Source: Dermanyssus gallinae
Taxonomy: Eukaryota > Arthropoda > Arachnida > Mesostigmata > Dermanyssidae
Direction of reading: 5' to 3'
NCBI GenBank assembly: GCA_003439945.1
Contig: QVRM01002482.1
Span: 1-64,000 of the forward strand
Length of the DNA stretch: 64,000 nt
Below are positions 1-11,649 of the stretch, piece by piece (position 1 is the stretch's first letter; every line of letters starts with the position of its first letter). The position numbers were made by a program, and so were the translations under genes. Below the pieces are notes generated by a model, which saw nothing but the letters and a program-made list of their open reading frames with translations, was not told where the DNA came from and searched no databases.

Positions 1-871
1 CTGGCCGCGTATGATCCTCCTCTGCTAAAGCGTAAGACTTTTCCGCGTTAATCTTGAGCTTGTTTTCTTCGCACCACTTCGCAGTTTCGTTGAGGTAAAA
101 CTGTAGATGGTTACGAGATTTTGCTAAAATGACTAGGTCGTCAGCATAAACTGCAAAATGGGCTTTAAGATTACGCAGTAAGTCCGCGAGTCCAGTCAAG
201 TTTAAAATAAGAAGAAATGGGCTAGCTGAGTCTCCCTGGGCTACCCCGATGGTTTGTGTTACGGGTGTTTGAACATAGTGGTCGCCGTTTTTGACTCAAA
301 TTATATTGTGCGCTAATATATTATGAACGAGATTAAAAAGGGGGCCTGTTATGTTAAAACGTTTGCGAAGCGTGTCTAATAAACGGTCCCTTGGCAGGCA
401 ATCGAAAGCAGTTTGAAAATTTATAAACGCAGCGTATGTCATTTTCTTGTTATATTTCTTGCGTTGTGATACATAGTTTAAAACAAACTCAACTGCATCT
501 GACGTCGATCGCCTCTTTAAAAACCGTATCGTTCTGCTGGGATTTTGTCTTCTATGCACGGGTACAATCGATTAACGATGAGCGACGTTAATATCTTGTA
601 AAGGACGCTTGTAAGTGCTATGCCCCATGTATTTCTTTGGGTCAGTTGCATCTCCCTTTCGCTTAAATATAGGCTGTAGATAGCTTTTCCGCCACTCATC
701 GGGAATTTTGCCTTGTCGAACACATTCATTGTATAGTTTTGTCACAAAAGGGCATAAAGCGTCAATATTAGACTTCAGGTGTTCATTAAGAATACGATCG
801 GGTCCTGCTGATTTCCCGTTTTGCTTCGATATAATTGCGGTTTTCGCACGCCTATGCACACGCCCCACTTG
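1..871 (-). pseudogene. LINE reverse transcriptase, broken
   Basis: This is the RT core of a non-LTR retrotransposon, read leftward and cut off by the window edge. Motifs appear in the expected order but in several frames. A finger segment GKSAGPDRILNEHL lies near 800. DEWRKSYLQPIFKRKGD lies near 650-690. Palm motif A, FINFQTAFDCLPRDRL, lies near 390-440. A GVAQGDSASPFLL motif B lies near 215-245, and the catalytic box VYADDLVIL near 125-150. There are frameshifts near 560 and 640, and an in-frame TGA at about 296-298 separates motif A from motif B. The first motif A aspartate (usually FxDF) reads Asn, so the copy is dead. The element belongs to the APE-endonuclease LINEs, but its clade is not certain. 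Confidence 0.85.
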
Positions 872-1052
872 GTCGTCCCCGGCCCTCTGATTTAGTCGCT
901 AGTCCATGAAACATTTTATGACTTAAAAAAAGGGTGCGTGTAAAATCTGCTTTAATTGTCTCGGTTAAAAATATTATGTCATATTCACTAAACATACTCT
1001 CTCCTGACTTCGGTACAGGTAATTTAGGGACTCTACATTCCACAAAAGACAT
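868..1052 (-). pseudogene. LINE APE-endonuclease N-terminal fragment
   Basis: This short open frame contains YDIIFLTETI followed about 30 residues later by GRGRPSG. That is the layout of the start of an APE-type LINE endonuclease, where 'DIICLTET' precedes 'GRPSGG'. It runs almost directly into the RT fragment to its left. The rest of the endonuclease and the linker, normally several hundred codons, are missing, so the copy carries a large internal deletion or a rearranged junction near 868. Assignment rests on motif resemblance only. Confidence 0.55.
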
Positions 1053-1250
1053 TTTGCTGACACTGTCATTATTGTTGTCATATTCTGGCCTGCAACGCTG
1101 GCACCAATGCTAGCTTCCGTATCGTTTGCTGCATTATATACTCTATACGGCTTTAGCTGTCCGCGGTACGGTCTACAATGTATACCCCATGGCCAAATGA
1201 CGGGTCCAGGAGCGCATGAAACGGATCAGCTATGCAGTATAGATATATAT

Positions 1251-1264
1251 AGAGAGAGAGAGAC

Positions 1265-1301
<37 letters not shown>

Positions 1302-1309
1302 TGAGAGAT

Positions 1310-1352
<43 letters not shown>

Positions 1353-1363
1353 GAGAGAGAGAG

Positions 1364-1443
<80 letters not shown>

Positions 1444-1520
1444 GGAGAAGAGATAGCAGAAGATCGACGAAGAGAGAAGAGTATAGATATAGACATATAT
1501 ATATGTATATATATATATAG

Positions 1521-1586
<66 letters not shown>
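1251..1586. repeat. (GA)n then (TA)n compound microsatellite
   Basis: An interrupted (GA)n run occupies about 1251-1461. It passes through a short purine-rich bridge into (TA)n at about 1495-1586. The Ser/Leu and Arg/Glu open frames over it are artefacts of the repeat. Confidence 0.95.
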
Positions 1587-1587
<1 letters not shown>

Positions 1588-3290
1588 TTACACACACTCT
1601 TATTTTAAAAGATGGTAGAACGTGTTCAAATAGCTTGGTTCCTAATAGAATTAGAGGGGGAGGTGAGTGATGTCTTGTTTAGGAGTGGAAGGGAAAATAT
1701 TATCATCATCTGTTTTACTGATGTAGATAGTTGGACGTCACTTTACAAAGGGCGCCATTGCGGGTAAACAAGTTGTTAAGTGGAAAATCCAGACATATTG
1801 TCATGTTTTGCCTGATCTAAAATATACTCATACTTTGGCTTTAGGAAGGCAGACAGTCACATTGACCCGACCTGAAACCGTGCGAGTTTTCCGTGCTGTC
1901 AAACGTGCTGTATTTTTAAGGCTTTGGATAATCTCCTCTAATGAGCATTTTTTTCATCATTCGTTTGAGTATCTTTCGGTTCGTTTTTAAAAGTATGCGC
2001 ACTGCTTGCGGGTGAACCACAACTAGGCCGGTGCTTGTTCTGGCCATATGCGTTCAGCCACGACTTTGACCTTTTGAATTGAGATTAGCTCGAAGGTCTA
2101 ACGTTTCCTCACAGGGTCTCTGCGAGAAGAACGCCCGCAGAATGAGTCGGGCTGCTTCTACTGGTTGTGCGGAACGCATTTCGTTACACACTATCTTACG
2201 TATCCTTTGCCCTAACGTTTCTCTTTAACTTTCTTGCACAGTTAGTGACTTCTAGCGGTCTATTTTGCTATTCTAATGTGCCCTTTGCAGGGCCGCTTGT
2301 ACTTCTCTGTACTCCTCCTATAGGTAGGCAAGTTCCGCTGGTGCCTTACTGTGCGGCGCGCGCATACTTGTCGTAAGCTGTGGCATTTCCTTCGCTTTTC
2401 GGCAATCCTGCTACTCCACTAATACCACGGGCAGCGACTGGGTGGGGATCTAGGAATATAGACGGGAACTGGCTTTTCGGCAAACCGCCTCTAGTAGTGA
2501 AGGTACTTTTCTATTGAACTCTTTGTAGGTAGATATAACGTGGAGAGAACAGGGTGGGATGAGGTTAAAGTTACGATTATTCAAGGAGTGATTCCTTCTA
2601 TTGCAAACATCATTTCTAGCATCTATCTGTGTCCTCTCTTATGGGAGGTGCACCTGAGAGTTTGCATGAGTTGCAGATGTGCCCGAGTTGCCCATTCATG
2701 AAGGTTCTTTCCGTTTTTGATGAATAGGTGCTTCTCCAAAGACTGTGGACCACATCAGAGTCTCTCCCGCAATCGATTTTCGATGATCGCTGGTGCTTAT
2801 GCGAATGTTTAGCTATTTTTTGGGGTGGATCGGTATTTGTCTCAACGGACGGTCCCTTGCTCTAGTGGCGGGTGAAAGGTGGATGTGGTAATACGAAGTG
2901 TGTGCCTTACTCGATAAAGTAGGGGAGATGTTATTGCTAGCGTGGGGTTTAGATTGAGCTCTGTTCTGGGGTTCTTGGAGAGTAGCGATACCCCTATTTC
3001 ATCTCCAGCCATAGATTAAGATGCCACATCGTATGCTCTAGGGGCCGCGGGGAGGTTTATTTGCAAACATTAATTGTCATGGTAGTTCTAGCATCATATG
3101 CAGTGTGTTTTTTGTACTGCGGAAGAAGCAGGGATGTTAGGTTAGCTGTCCTGCGTTACAGTTCCGTGCCGTATTGTCCAAACTCAGACATAAGCAATAC
3201 TGTGGTGCCAGGACCATTTCGACTATTCGGCGCTGGATTTAAAGTGCGTATATCGTTGTCGTAGAAATTTGGAGCTTCCTCAGGAGCATT
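1587..3290. other. No gene recognised
   Basis: Non-repetitive sequence in which I find no protein motif, RNA gene or clear repeat. Only short chance open frames are present. Confidence 0.5.
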
Positions 3291-3868
3291 TTAACAGTGC
3301 GTTAGTGGTCGCCTGCCCGGTTTTTTTCTTAGGGAACTAAAAGTAAACGACGGCAGTCCGGCTATAGTGAGCTTTTTGAGAATGTCCTTTGGCTCAATAG
3401 CCTTATCTAGATTTCTGATTATAACAGCCTTAGTTTGTGAAACAGTGTGGGCTATAGCGTCTAAGGATGCATTCTCCTCTTTTTTGCCAGTGGCATCGGG
3501 ACTAGTACCTCGCATAATCAGACAGATTTTGCCTATAGCGGTTCTAATAGATTTTTTGACGTCTACTTCACGTTCTACTCTGAGTAAAATGTAATTCAGC
3601 TCTGCTTCAGAGATTAGTGAGTGCGTAGTCCGGCGTTTGCTGGCTAGTGCTTGTACGTCAGCCACTGCCGTCAGTAAAAGCTGTTGGCCCCTTTGACTAA
3701 TATAGTTAAGGGAGGAGGCTCCTCTCGCTCAGGACTAAGAGGCGTGCAAGGTTGCTTCCTCAACTCAATTTCAAGATTCGCATTCCTTTTAAGAGAGGCA
3801 GGCCTGGAATTTAACAGAGGATGTTGTTTTAGACGTGTTTCTCCCCTACGGGCTTTTGGACGCCGCAA
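3291..3868 (-). pseudogene. Possible LINE ORF1 (gag-like) remnant
   Basis: Two adjacent minus-strand open frames (about 3868-3671 and 3665-3291) look like one broken protein. The right part is basic and proline-rich. The left part contains a Lys/Glu-rich helical stretch, then KAVIIRNLDKAIEPKDIL, which resembles the 'IRDLDETTTxxEVxxAL' segment in ORF1 proteins of R1/Jockey-type LINEs. No CCHC knuckle is left. An old SINE overlaps the upstream end. The call is by resemblance only, and an unrelated degenerate protein is possible. Confidence 0.35.
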
Positions 3869-4072
3869 GGCATATCTTTAATGGACTGAGAGCCAGACAG
3901 CTTAAGATATCTAGGGTTTTTCTAACAGTCATAGTGGCAGCATAGCCTCTGACTTTCAGCGGTCTAGTTTATCATTTATTTTTAATGAGCATCGCCCAAG
4001 AAAATTTGGGGATGGAACGATGGGTAATAACCATGATTGGCGCACTGGACCCCAAAACCACGCTATTATGCA
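3818..4072 (-). mobile_element. SINE-2, old copy (third)
   Basis: This diverged copy of the repeat also found at 11328-11640 and 38117-38426 aligns along most of its length. Shared blocks include 'ttctaacagtc', 'gtggcagcat', 'gtttatcat' and 'catcgcc..aaga'. The tRNA-like head lies at the right end on the minus strand. It has lost a recognisable box B, consistent with greater age. Confidence 0.7.
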
Positions 4073-5159
4073 CATCAAATTTAAAAGAGCAGGGATCTAT
4101 GTGGAACTATTGTGTGGTGATATCTTAAAAATTGTCTGACTGGGTATGTACAAGTCTGAAACTCAGGAGAATATGGAACATGAGCTCCATAGACAGACGT
4201 TTCGTTATTGACTTGTCTCCATGAGAACCCCGCATTTTCAATTTTCGCGGCTTGCCTTCTACATGAACGACATGATCCGAGCCATGTTTTGGACGTGCTA
4301 ATGCATGCACGCTTTTCGGTAACTGTTCATAGATATTCCACTAGCAAGATGTCCTATAATTAGATTCTTGTAGAAAGAATTGGATTCTTGTGGAAAGCTT
4401 AAGAAGCTTACCGAGTCCTCCAGTAATCTTAACTTTTGATGCTTCGAGGGTGTTCTACACCTCTGGTACGTGCACGCGGTTTAGTATAAAATACTGCATT
4501 TCACTGTTCTATATAGACTCTAAATGTAGTCAAATGCCAGTCCTAGTAAGTAGAGACAGCGCCGTAGTACTGGTAATCGCCACAAAATGTATATTTAATT
4601 AATCTGCTGTAGAAAGTAGATCCTATATCACTTTACGAAGTCTAGTTAATAACATTATGAACTGATAATAGCGAGGTGCACCCAATGAGCGCGATGTTGA
4701 AAATTTTCGCACAGCTAGATACAACGATGTGATCGATACAGAGTCGAGGATGGACGGGCTGAACCGTTGACGGCATTACATAAATCTTGCAATTCGAAAA
4801 ATAATTTAATAATAGTAAAAGAAAAAATATTTGAATAATCTAGAAGAAGGCTTAGCCAACAATTTCACATTCGAATGCCACAACACCAAACGTAGAACAA
4901 AAATGCTTGCAAGCACGATATCGACTAGTACAGCTTGCACAATATTTGTGTGTTAAACATGATAAGCGTACACACAGTAACAAACCATTTAATGTCACAT
5001 CATTGGGCACATCATTATGTCTCTGGCTTTGCCCGTAGAGACACTTGCCATTACCGCCAATGGCGGAAGATGCCTGCGCGGAACCTAGATCGGGACCCTT
5101 ATGCCGGACCTGATGATAAGCGCGGATGTGTCGCTGCTACAGGCTGGAACGATTTTCTG
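4073..5159. other. No gene recognised
   Basis: AT-rich sequence with chance open frames only. I see no motif. The last few hundred bases may hold the upstream, degraded part of the R1-like fragment that follows. Confidence 0.4.
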
Positions 5160-5570
5160 GGACCTGAAGGCCGGCCCTTGAAAGAAGGCCCAATGCGTAA
5201 GAAGGACGAAGAGTATCGCCGTATACCAAACTGGCGACAAGATGCGGGGAACCCAGGCAGTAGGCTGCTCCTAGGGCTACTAGGCTATCGCTCACTTCCA
5301 GGCGTACTTACACGGGCTCGAGAAAGGCCCCAGGCCCACGTGCGTCTATTGCGGCGATGGGACTTGAGGACGCTCTAGAGGACACAATAGTGGGTTGCCC
5401 AGCCTGGGAACATCGTGCACCTCTATCGCTTTTAATGAGGACAACACCAGGCTCTAGCACGCAATGTAACGTCCGCCAGCAAGATCACGATACAATCCCT
5501 TCCCCAATTAAGGGTGGTCGCAACCATCTTCAAGGACATTCTTGTGGCAAAGGCGGCTGTGAACACTCTA
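5160..5570 (+). pseudogene. R1-like LINE ORF2 C-terminal fragment
   Basis: This is the tail of an R1/Jockey-type LINE ORF2 protein downstream of the RT. It reads AHFQAYLHGLEKGPRP and then CVYCGDG at about 5341-5361. After a frameshift it gives EDTIVGCPAWEHRAPL. This matches the family layout 'F-x-AYL...C-x-YC...EHT-x3-CPxWE', a cysteine-histidine knuckle. The histidine of the usual EHT is Asp here, and a TGA follows CGDGT, so the knuckle is broken. Weak similarity to the family continues to about 5560. RT and endonuclease are absent, as in a 5'-truncated insertion. Confidence 0.75.
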
Positions 5571-6122
5571 TGCACTGCGCGGCTCCTCGTGACGAGACCC
5601 GAGCGGGAGCGACGAGTAGGCTGGCTAGCGCATATAGGCACGGAACTTATTAAGAGATTGTTTGCCTGGCAAATGGCCAAGTGGGTACATGCGAATTGCA
5701 ATCGCTACCTACAGCTTCTTTGACAGTCGACAAGCATCATACGACAGGCACCAGCAGATAACGACGTGATGTATTTTGCTGCTGCCACACAGCGCATACG
5801 CTACTGCCTATTGAATAGCACATCCACAAAACCATTGTACAACACACCCCTTAACGTAATAATAAACGTGCCTTTTATGTTATGTGTTTTATGATGATAA
5901 TGATAAGAATTGTTTTTTGTCGTTCCACGCAATCTGTGCTGTCAATGTCAATCTTGTACGCGCTGTTGCGCTGTTATTGTCACTGTCGTCGTGCCCGTGA
6001 TTCCTTTCTACGGTACTGGTATCCTTTATTGTTTGTACACATACACATGAATGCATGCGTCATAGTCGTCATACGATAAACATACAGGTGCACAACGCAA
6101 ACTCTTTTCTGTGCACGTAAAC

Positions 6123-6153
<31 letters not shown>

Positions 6154-7946
6154 CATACATGCACGTATATATATATGTATATATGTGTGTCGTGCTACAT
6201 CGGTATGATTTGCAGTCGTCCGGCGACCCGACAACCGGCCGAGTGTAGCGCCACCAACACACTGTTGCATCCCGTCCAGCGGCATGCGCTCTCTGGGGAA
6301 CTACTAAACTACCAGCCCAGCAGCCAGCCCCACTTCCGTTCCCTGTTCTGCTTCGTCCTACGTAGCCCCAACGAAGGAGGCAAAAGCTTTCCCTTTGCCA
6401 CCGCTGCTGCCGCCGCCGACAACAACAACAACAGCAGCAGCAGCAGCCCACCGCCGAGGGCAACGGGTCTCGCAAGCAAGCAAGGCATCCAGTACCACCA
6501 CCACCGGCGCGACTGACGTGAGGACATCCCATTAAGGACAGCTCTAATCAGCGACGGTCAGCTACGCTCTGGTCATTGTCATCCTTTCTCTCTCTCTCTA
6601 CCTCGTTGATTCTCTCTATCACCATCTATCTCGTTTGCTCTCTTTCTTTAACAGTTTCCCTCTCTCTTTCTCTCTCTCACTCTAGCGCGCGCTCACACAA
6701 CTCTGCCTTTCATCCTGCCAGCAAACAGGCTCCCATCATCATCATTATCATTACCATCATCGTCGTCAGCACCATCACGTATGCACTACAAGGACGAACA
6801 GACCCCGAGTGAAAAAGACACAAAGAGGGAGCAAAAGGAGAGAGAGAAAGAGGGGTGGGGGTGAGATACGGACAGTTACGTACAAAGTCCAGATTTACAT
6901 CCAGAGATAGACAGGCAGGCACGCAGGAGAGTTACTGGCTGACCTCTGCCACCCAGCGGGGGCAGACAGAGGTTGATCAACAACATCGATGGTTACCCGG
7001 CGACCGCGTGACCACTGCGCCCCCCCCCCCCACGCCCCGCCCCACTTAGGTCGTGCCCTATTTGTCGCATAGGCACTGCCACAGGGCAGGTCGCCTGTTG
7101 TCATTGTTGACCTCATGCTTATACTGACCGCCTACCATCAAGTCGTATACGCTTGGTGTGTGTGGTAGGTGTGTGTGTGTGACTGTGTGGTACGTATGTG
7201 TGAGTGTGTGGTATATGTGTGAGTATGTATGTAGTCTATGTGTCTATGTGTGGTACATCTGAGTGTCTGGGCGTGAGTTTGTGTGTGTCTGCGGAGACAC
7301 CAAACGTGCACCTACAGTAGTAAAACCGGTCGGAGAACTCTACGGCGTTCAACAACCGCACTGCACCAATCATGAAGCTGCCTGATAAAACTCAGGTCTC
7401 GCATCTCCCTTCCTCTCTCTCTTCTTTCCTTGCTCTCTCTCTCTCTTTATATATATATATATATATATTTATATGCATGTATGTATATACATGAGTGTGG
7501 ACATACCGTTGGGCTCGCTCGCTCAAAGAAAAACATAGCATATTTAACGTGAACGGCGTTGCATAGAAAAGTGCCTATTGGCATCGCTGGGATTAGCAGC
7601 GGCTGCTTACATAAGCCACTCGAGCGCGTTCGTTAGGCTTACGTATCAAAACAGTCTGTCGCCTAGTTCTGCTTTGTTGCATGCAGCCCGTGTTGAGGAT
7701 GATCAAGTCCCCTGAACGAGAGTTTAGGCGCTCGGCCACGCTTCTCCGTACGCCGCTCTCGGAAAGCGCTTTTTACACGTATCGTATGCATTTGTCTCCC
7801 GGCGCAGTCGCGTGTCAATTTACACGTGCAAGCTCTACAGTTACAGACGGCTAGACGACCGCACTGCCGCTTACACACCGCACTTTTGTTACAACACAGA
7901 TATTGGCTGAATACAAATCGATTTGATCGTAGGCGTAATGTTAGCT
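5571..7946. other. Intergenic, many simple repeats
   Basis: No gene is recognised. The stretch holds (TA)n at about 6123-6188, CAA/CAG-type trinucleotide runs near 6400-6450, a TC-rich tract at 6579-6690, a short C10 run near 7020, a GT-rich tract at about 7145-7310 and a short TC/TA block at 7425-7468. Open frames across these are low-complexity. Confidence 0.6.
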
Positions 7947-7958
7947 AGTGGGTTATTT

Positions 7959-8148
7959 GTCGAGCCCGGTGGCATGCTACATTCGCCTGCGCCTTGCGAC
8001 GGGAGGAGACACATACAGGGTGCGCGGGTTCGAGCCCCACCGTTGCACATTTGTATTTATGGGGGTCCGTCTATGAAGCAATGCCAAGTCCAGTCCCGTG
8101 GACGTTAAATCTTGGCTGGAGGTCAGCCCAAAAAGTATATATATATAA
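7959..8148 (+). mobile_element. SINE-1 copy A, tRNA-headed, with perfect TSD
   Basis: This is a short interspersed element of about 190 bp. The head starts GAGCCCGGTGGC. A box B-like GGTTCGAGCCC lies at 8027-8037, one base off the pol III consensus GGTTCGANTCC. The body carries 'tttgtatttatgggggtcc' and 'aaatcttggctgg', both shared with the copy at 36651-36840. The 3' end is a short (TA)n tail. Perfect 12-bp direct repeats (agtgggttattt) at 7947-7958 and 8149-8160 are the target-site duplication, and they fix the element's ends. It is non-coding and would depend on a LINE for mobility. Confidence 0.9.
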
Positions 8149-8160
8149 AGTGGGTTATTT

Positions 8161-11044
8161 AGAAGAGCCCCCCGCATGCCCCTGTACGTGTCCTATGTGC
8201 ACGGTGCAGCAAGGAGGAAAACGAAGGACCGTGGGAGGATAAGTTAGAGGCCAGTAACACGGCGACCGTCGTTACGTCTTAATTAGATTTAGTTATACTA
8301 TTATTAAAGATGATGAAAAGCTTTCAACGAGAGCATCGGGACTGATAACTGCTGTAGTGGCGTTTTTCGAGGCGTTTGCGTAAACTTTAGGTTCTGTCAG
8401 GTTCCGCACGGCACACAATACGAGAGACATAGACTGCTCTCTCGTCTACAGCAGCGTCTTGTACTACAACAACAACAACCAACTTGTCCTGTAGAAGGTG
8501 CTGCTTTCTTCTAGTACAACCATCAGGACTACTTTTACTACTACTACGACTATTGCAACAATAACAACAACAACCTCTACTGCTGCTACTATTTCGACTA
8601 ATACAACTGCTACAGCTATAGCACACAGCTTCCTTTCCCATCCGGGTGGCCCTTTTCCTACCGGGACGAGTCAGCGCTTCCGTCGATTAGGATCGAATAG
8701 TCGATAGAGAGAGAAGGTGCATTAGGGCTCAGCGGCGCGCGGCTGTCCCCGAGGAGTTTCCTGGTCGGTCTTCGGCAGTCTGCGGCGCATTACGCAGAAC
8801 CCTACGTATACGGACAGTAGCTGCAACGCGGCGTGCTCACGCAACAAAAGAGCTGTAGATAGAGGATGTCCGAACAACGTGATACGACTGGTCGAAATTT
8901 CCTAAACCGCCAGCCAGCCAGCCCAAGTCCGTGTGCGTGTTCTCCTTAGGCTGTAATAGACGTTGTACACATAAAGGGATATAGGCATCTACCTACAAGG
9001 TGGGTGGCTTCAAAGAAAGGCTACAAAAAGCCGTAACAACCAAACCGGTTGAAATTCAAATATGCTGCGTTAGAGTAACGTGTAATGGGACATCCAGGAA
9101 CGCGAATGGAGTGACCGGCAAAATTAATTGTGCGCATGTGCGGGCGCCTGTGCATGACCGGTGACGAAATTTGGTGCCACCACTTCGAGCCAGAGACGTA
9201 GCGGAACAGCATTGCAATGGAAGCAGGCGTGTCATTTTCTCCCATAAACTCAAATACGTTTAACTTAGACGACGAACTGACGGACATGTGAAGGACCCTG
9301 GCTCTTGTCACTGCAGCTGTAGTAATGATACCGATAAGTCTTGGCGTTGACGAATCTGTGGAACCGGCCCAACAATAAAACGGCGTTTTTGAACTGTGGT
9401 TCGGAAGATAGATGCTGGTCGTCTTGTTGGTCTCCGATGTCTAGCTCTGAAAGTTTTAAAGAGCGAAACTAGAGCGCCGGAGCGTTCCATCAGGCGACTT
9501 GGACAACGCATGCGATGCAAAGAACTGATTTTGAACGCAGTAGCGCCTCAGATGCGAAAGCAGTAAGCACTAATGATACTGCAGCTAGACCTGCCGTCGA
9601 GGCAGCGACGGGGGTAAGTAGGTTTACCTTCGAAATAGACAATAGAGTCATCGATGCCCCGTGGTAAGTGATGTTTATAAAGAATACATTAGGAAACGCT
9701 TGTATTTACCAATTTAGGGTACGAGGAGGCTGGGATACAGCGAAGCCTCCTTGTTGTGCGATTATCTGGCTGCACAACAGGCAAACATAGCATTGATAAT
9801 TACAATTCATGCGATACATTTAGGTGTACGCGGCGATCAATACAATTTAACTCACAGGGTGTATTCGTTTCCGTGTGTCGTTGCTCTTAAATAAAGTTAA
9901 GAGCGACGAAAGGTTATGGACTACAAACATTTTTACTCCAGAATGATTATAAGGCATGCTTATAAGTACATGTAAGTCTGACTGTTAACTCGTTGAGCTG
10001 AATGACCCAATAAAGAGAGTCATGCTAGAGGACTAAACATTTCAGAACGGAGAGCTCCATCTTATTCTTACTGCACCAGCGGCTTATGTCGCCGGTAGCG
10101 GACTGCAATGCAGTATGCCTTGTAGGGGAGTACAAGGGAAAGTGCATTTTTCGTTCACGTACAAATTACATTTAACACTCGACGGAATCTATGATGTTAT
10201 GTCTAAAGCAAATATTATGTATAGCAGTAAAGAAACGCAGCTTCCTTGTGGGACGCTAGACGGCGCCAGTCGTGGCTCTCTGAGAGCTTCCCCGGAAATC
10301 ACTAAAAGGTATCGATTGTGCGAAACAACGCTATATAAAAGCGGTTTGCTATTTACGAGTCTGTAAATAGACCGGGAGCACGTTCATATTGCCAATAACT
10401 TGCCTATGATAGGTTAATAGATGAAGTACATACATTGAATATTTTGTTGGTATTTGCGTGCAAGGCTCAATCATTCGTCATTTCTAACAGTTGCGTGTAC
10501 GTAAAGCATTGAAGCACAAGGGTTGCTGGAGACTCACTGGTGGTGAAAGGCAAGTTGGCGTAACGAAACAGGGTCCGATTGCTCTTGACGCTTCTGCTTA
10601 GCAACGACCAGCATATGAAGATGCTTTGCTGTTTTCATAAATTATCGATGATAGGCAGTGTACGAGGCAGGGCCTGGATACTATATCTAAGAGATGAGCC
10701 ATTTGAGACTGTTTCCATTTGAGCGCAACCTATCAAGCTTCTTGTCGACCATATTGGGAGTGAAGGCTTTGGTCAGAAAGGGTTAGAGACTGATACAGAG
10801 GTAGAAGACGACTTCAGCTACCTCGAGAACACCAGACGAATGATGACGGACGATGGACGGATCTCCAGAAGAAGGAAGGAGAGAGAAGGACGAAGAAAGG
10901 TGAAAGGCAGCAACAGAGGGCAAGTCGGCTAAGAAAGCTCAAACTGAAGGAAGGACTCAACTGGGGAACCGGACACAGACTATGGAGGTGTGAAGAGCCT
11001 CCTGGAAGTCGTCGGGCAGCTAAAAACACTAAAGGAAAACATTA
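8161..11044. other. No gene recognised
   Basis: Mixed-composition DNA. It includes CAA/CTA-type trinucleotide tracts at about 8455-8620 and a small hairpin (gctcttaa/ttaagagc) at 9883-9904. Minus-strand open frames at 9021-9520 and a Lys/Arg-rich plus-strand stretch near 10850-10930 gave no family match. Confidence 0.5.
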
Positions 11045-11262
11045 CTACTAGATGGTTGAGGAGACAGGGCGAGCAGGAGTCTCATACAACGAGTAGAGTC
11101 GAGCGAGGTCCAAATTTAAAATTTGGACCCGCGGGTAAAAGGGAGATATACGCACACACAATGAAATAAAAAGTCATACGTAGATTGTGTACTGATGAAA
11201 AGTAAAATGAATAAATGGGTAGAGAAAATCAGAATAGATACAGAGAAAACATATCAAGATAC
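11045..11262 (+). pseudogene. LINE-X endonuclease fragment, inverted copy
   Basis: Read on the plus strand, this segment matches the minus-strand endonuclease region at about 15190-15330. The match covers 'gagtcgagcgaggtccaaat', 'ggacccgcgggta' and, further on, 'gtgtactga..gtaaaatg.ataa.tgggtagag'. The corresponding protein region is the part after GDWNAHI through DYVLT. It is a second copy of the same LINE lying in opposite orientation, tail to tail with the end of the LINE-X copy that starts at its right. The family is seen only by internal comparison. Confidence 0.7.
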
Positions 11263-11327
11263 CCCAAGATACTTGCACTAACTTAAATAGTTCAATTCCC
11301 TTCTCTATAATAAAAGCTTCCTTTCCC
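11258..11327 (-). pseudogene. LINE-X RT 3' remnant (KYLGV)
   Basis: On the minus strand this gives ELNYLS, a stop and CKYLGVS. That resembles the conserved 'FKYLGV' box that follows the RT palm in LINE proteins. It lies on the far side of a SINE-2 insertion from the FADN box at 11650-11967, in the order expected for one interrupted element. It is short, so the call leans on context. Confidence 0.45.
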
Positions 11328-11640
11328 CCTAGAATTAAAAACATTTTAAGGAGGTTGTTTTTAATTCTAGACCATCCTCCGTCCCTCACGGGCTTGGAAC
11401 TTAACCTGAAGTATATCTTCAATGTACCGAGGGCCGGGCATGTTGAGATACTTCGGTTTTCCCCAACAGTCCTTGTGGCAGCATGGCCGCTGACTCTCGG
11501 TGGTATGGTTTATCATCTACTCTCAATAGGCATCGCTTAAAAAAAATTCAGTTAACAACAGGGATCGAACCGGCAAGACCCCGGTAGATGACAACCATGA
11601 CTAGCGCACTAGTCCTCTAGACCACGCCGCCACGTAAGCC
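11328..11640 (-). mobile_element. SINE-2 copy 1, inserted in LINE-X
   Basis: This tRNA-headed SINE is read leftward. The head has GTGGTCTAGAGGAC as box A-like sequence and GGTTCGATCCC (minus strand, 11561-11571) as box B, one base from consensus. It is alignable end to end with 38117-38426. Its far end has a perfect 15-bp inverted repeat (ctagaattaaaaaca, 11329-11343; partner 11356-11370), present in weaker form in the other copy. 'tccccctа'-type octamers flank it (about 11324-11331 and 11647-11654) and may be a short target duplication. It separates two parts of LINE-X, so it is younger than that LINE. Confidence 0.85.
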
Positions 11641-11649
11641 TATGAATCC

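Noticed and set aside
296..298. TGA read as Trp or another amino acid (alternative code)
   Set aside because: Stops of all three kinds, together with frameshifts, occur across unrelated transposon relics, so ordinary decay explains them.
1226..1597. 123-codon Ser/Leu/Tyr/Ile open frame
   Set aside because: It is the translation of (GA)n and (TA)n repeats. Similar IYIY, LLLL/YYYY, VVVV and IIII frames over other microsatellites were rejected for the same reason.
7959..8148. A true tRNA gene at the box A/box B match
   Set aside because: No cloverleaf pairing, a long conserved non-tRNA body and target duplications show a SINE. The same holds at 11560, 36720 and 38350.
9021..9520. Possible transposase on the minus strand
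   Set aside because: Arg-rich frames with no catalytic motif or terminal repeats.
9883..9904. Histone-mRNA-type stem-loop
   Set aside because: The stem-loop sequence does not fit the conserved histone 3' element and no histone frame is nearby.
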